Assembly: GCF_032062135.1 (NCBI RefSeq)
Contig: NC_092859.1
Location: 67,848,722-67,912,721, forward strand
Length of the DNA stretch: 64,000 nucleotides
Direction of reading: 5' to 3'
From: Pyxicephalus adspersus
Taxonomy: Eukaryota; Chordata; Amphibia; Anura; Pyxicephalidae
Position 1 is the first letter of the stretch. Each line of letters starts with the position of its first letter. Both the position numbers and the translations under genes were made by a program. This document shows positions 63,074 to 64,000 of this stretch, piece after piece. The notes beneath the pieces are model-generated. The model made no database searches and had not been told where the DNA came from. It worked only from the letters and a program-made list of their open reading frames with translations.

Positions 63074-63646
63074 CTTTAGAGATTTTTGGATGTCATCATT
63101 GTGCTGCTCATTGGTTTCTTATATGTAAGCAAATCCCTGCTTCTAAATCTCTATACCATAACATATATGACATGACAAGCCCCACCTTTTTATGTGTCAC
63201 CCCTAGGTCATTTACAGTGCTGCAACAGGAAAAAAAAAATACTTGTAGGTACTTGGTTATCCCTATTTGCTTCTGGCAGTGAATAGGGGTGCAGAGATGT
63301 GATGAAAAAGTAAGCCACACATTAAAATGAACTTACTGATTTGTCCTGCATGGTCAAAGCATTGGTTCATATTAACTGCTTATATTGTCAAAGGTTTTGC
63401 ACTGCCTGCTAGAATAAGTATGTCCCCAAAAGTTTGCTTCATATATTCTCTGTACATTTACAAGGAATATTATTATTAAAATACATGATTTTTTTTTGAC
63501 CAACCGCTTTTGAGACAATCTCTGGTGGGAAAATTATAGTTTGATTAGATTACACAAGAGTAGATAAAAGTCCATTGCACTGTTCCAAAGCAAACAGCTT
63601 GTTTATACAAATGAGTAAAGACCTTACTTCATCCAGCAGCGACACT

Positions 63647-63946
63647 TTAAAATAGGCTTTCAAAAAAAAAAAAAGCCCTTTATTGCAGAAGGGATTTGAT
63701 TTGTTTCCTTACACAATAAAACAAACTTACTTTCCTGCTTGCAATCTACAGCTAAATGTAAATCAGCTCAGTGCACAATCCAGGCATGCCCAGGGTACAT
63801 GAATGAGCAAACTTCCATTTGCACGCACAGGAATTATGTGATTTTAGCTTAACCAATGAAGATGGCTGAAGTCCCAAAGTTAGAGGAAGACTGGGTGAAG
63901 ATTTGGCACCTGTGAGAAATGAGAGGTGAGTTTATTTCTGCTTTAA
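63647..63946. mobile_element. TTAA-flanked T2-like MITE
   Basis: TTAA at 63647-63650 and 63943-63946, with CCTTTATTGCAGAAGGGATT inside and a right end TTTATTTCTGCTTTAA. It is related to the copies at 46446 and 50119. Confidence 0.6.
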
Positions 63947-64000
63947 CCTCCCGACCGTTAAGCCCGACCTTGGTACGGGCTAAAAAAAGTTGCTATATTG
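63943..64000. mobile_element. TTAA-type element, left end only (window edge)
   Basis: TTAACCTCCCGACCGTTA followed by AGCCCGACCTTGGTACGGGC and AAAAAAGTTGC matches the left end of the element at 35823-36831. It shares its first TTAA with the right end of the preceding MITE. The rest lies beyond the window. Confidence 0.75.

Overview
The window is nuclear DNA of a vertebrate, most likely a frog. It shows spliced coding exons spread over tens of kb, CR1, L2 and L1 retrotransposon remains, and a very dense set of short DNA transposons. Several of these (TTAA-flanked elements with ends like TTAAAGRGGAACTAAACTC, and a MITE carrying GGTGATCCAGCAAACCTG) are types I associate with anuran genomes. The species cannot be named from the sequence. 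There are two assembly gaps (16727-17185 and 35999-36682).

The one recognisable host gene is JAKMIP2 (Janus kinase and microtubule interacting protein 2) on the minus strand, so it reads right to left. Five coding exons with clean splice sites lie at 20430-20302, 18821-18324, 13861-13652, 12859-12761 and 2572-2426. Together they give the first 361 codons, a coiled-coil protein. All five coding segments are multiples of three, so every intron is phase 0. The rest of the gene lies beyond base 1. A 50-base exon with excellent splice signals (21469-21420) and a candidate first exon with an RFX X-box-like promoter motif (about 57.1 kb) probably form the 5' UTR. If so, nearly the whole window is JAKMIP2 introns and upstream DNA.

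The rest is a transposon graveyard. At 4.2-11.6 kb is a four-level nest: an unclassified DNA transposon holds a CR1 LINE, which holds an L2 LINE, which holds a Harbinger-like MITE. Four diverged copies of the unclassified transposon (4.2-11.6, 23.4-25.4, 26.2-28.7 and 33.5-35.0 kb) encode one zinc-finger protein with a candidate D-D-E triad. This is the best candidate here for something under-described. From 35 to 64 kb there are TTAA-flanked elements, hAT MITEs with 8-bp duplications, Tigger-like and mariner derivatives, a tRNA-type SINE with an L2 tail, and a second L2. Long stretches between them hold nothing I recognise.
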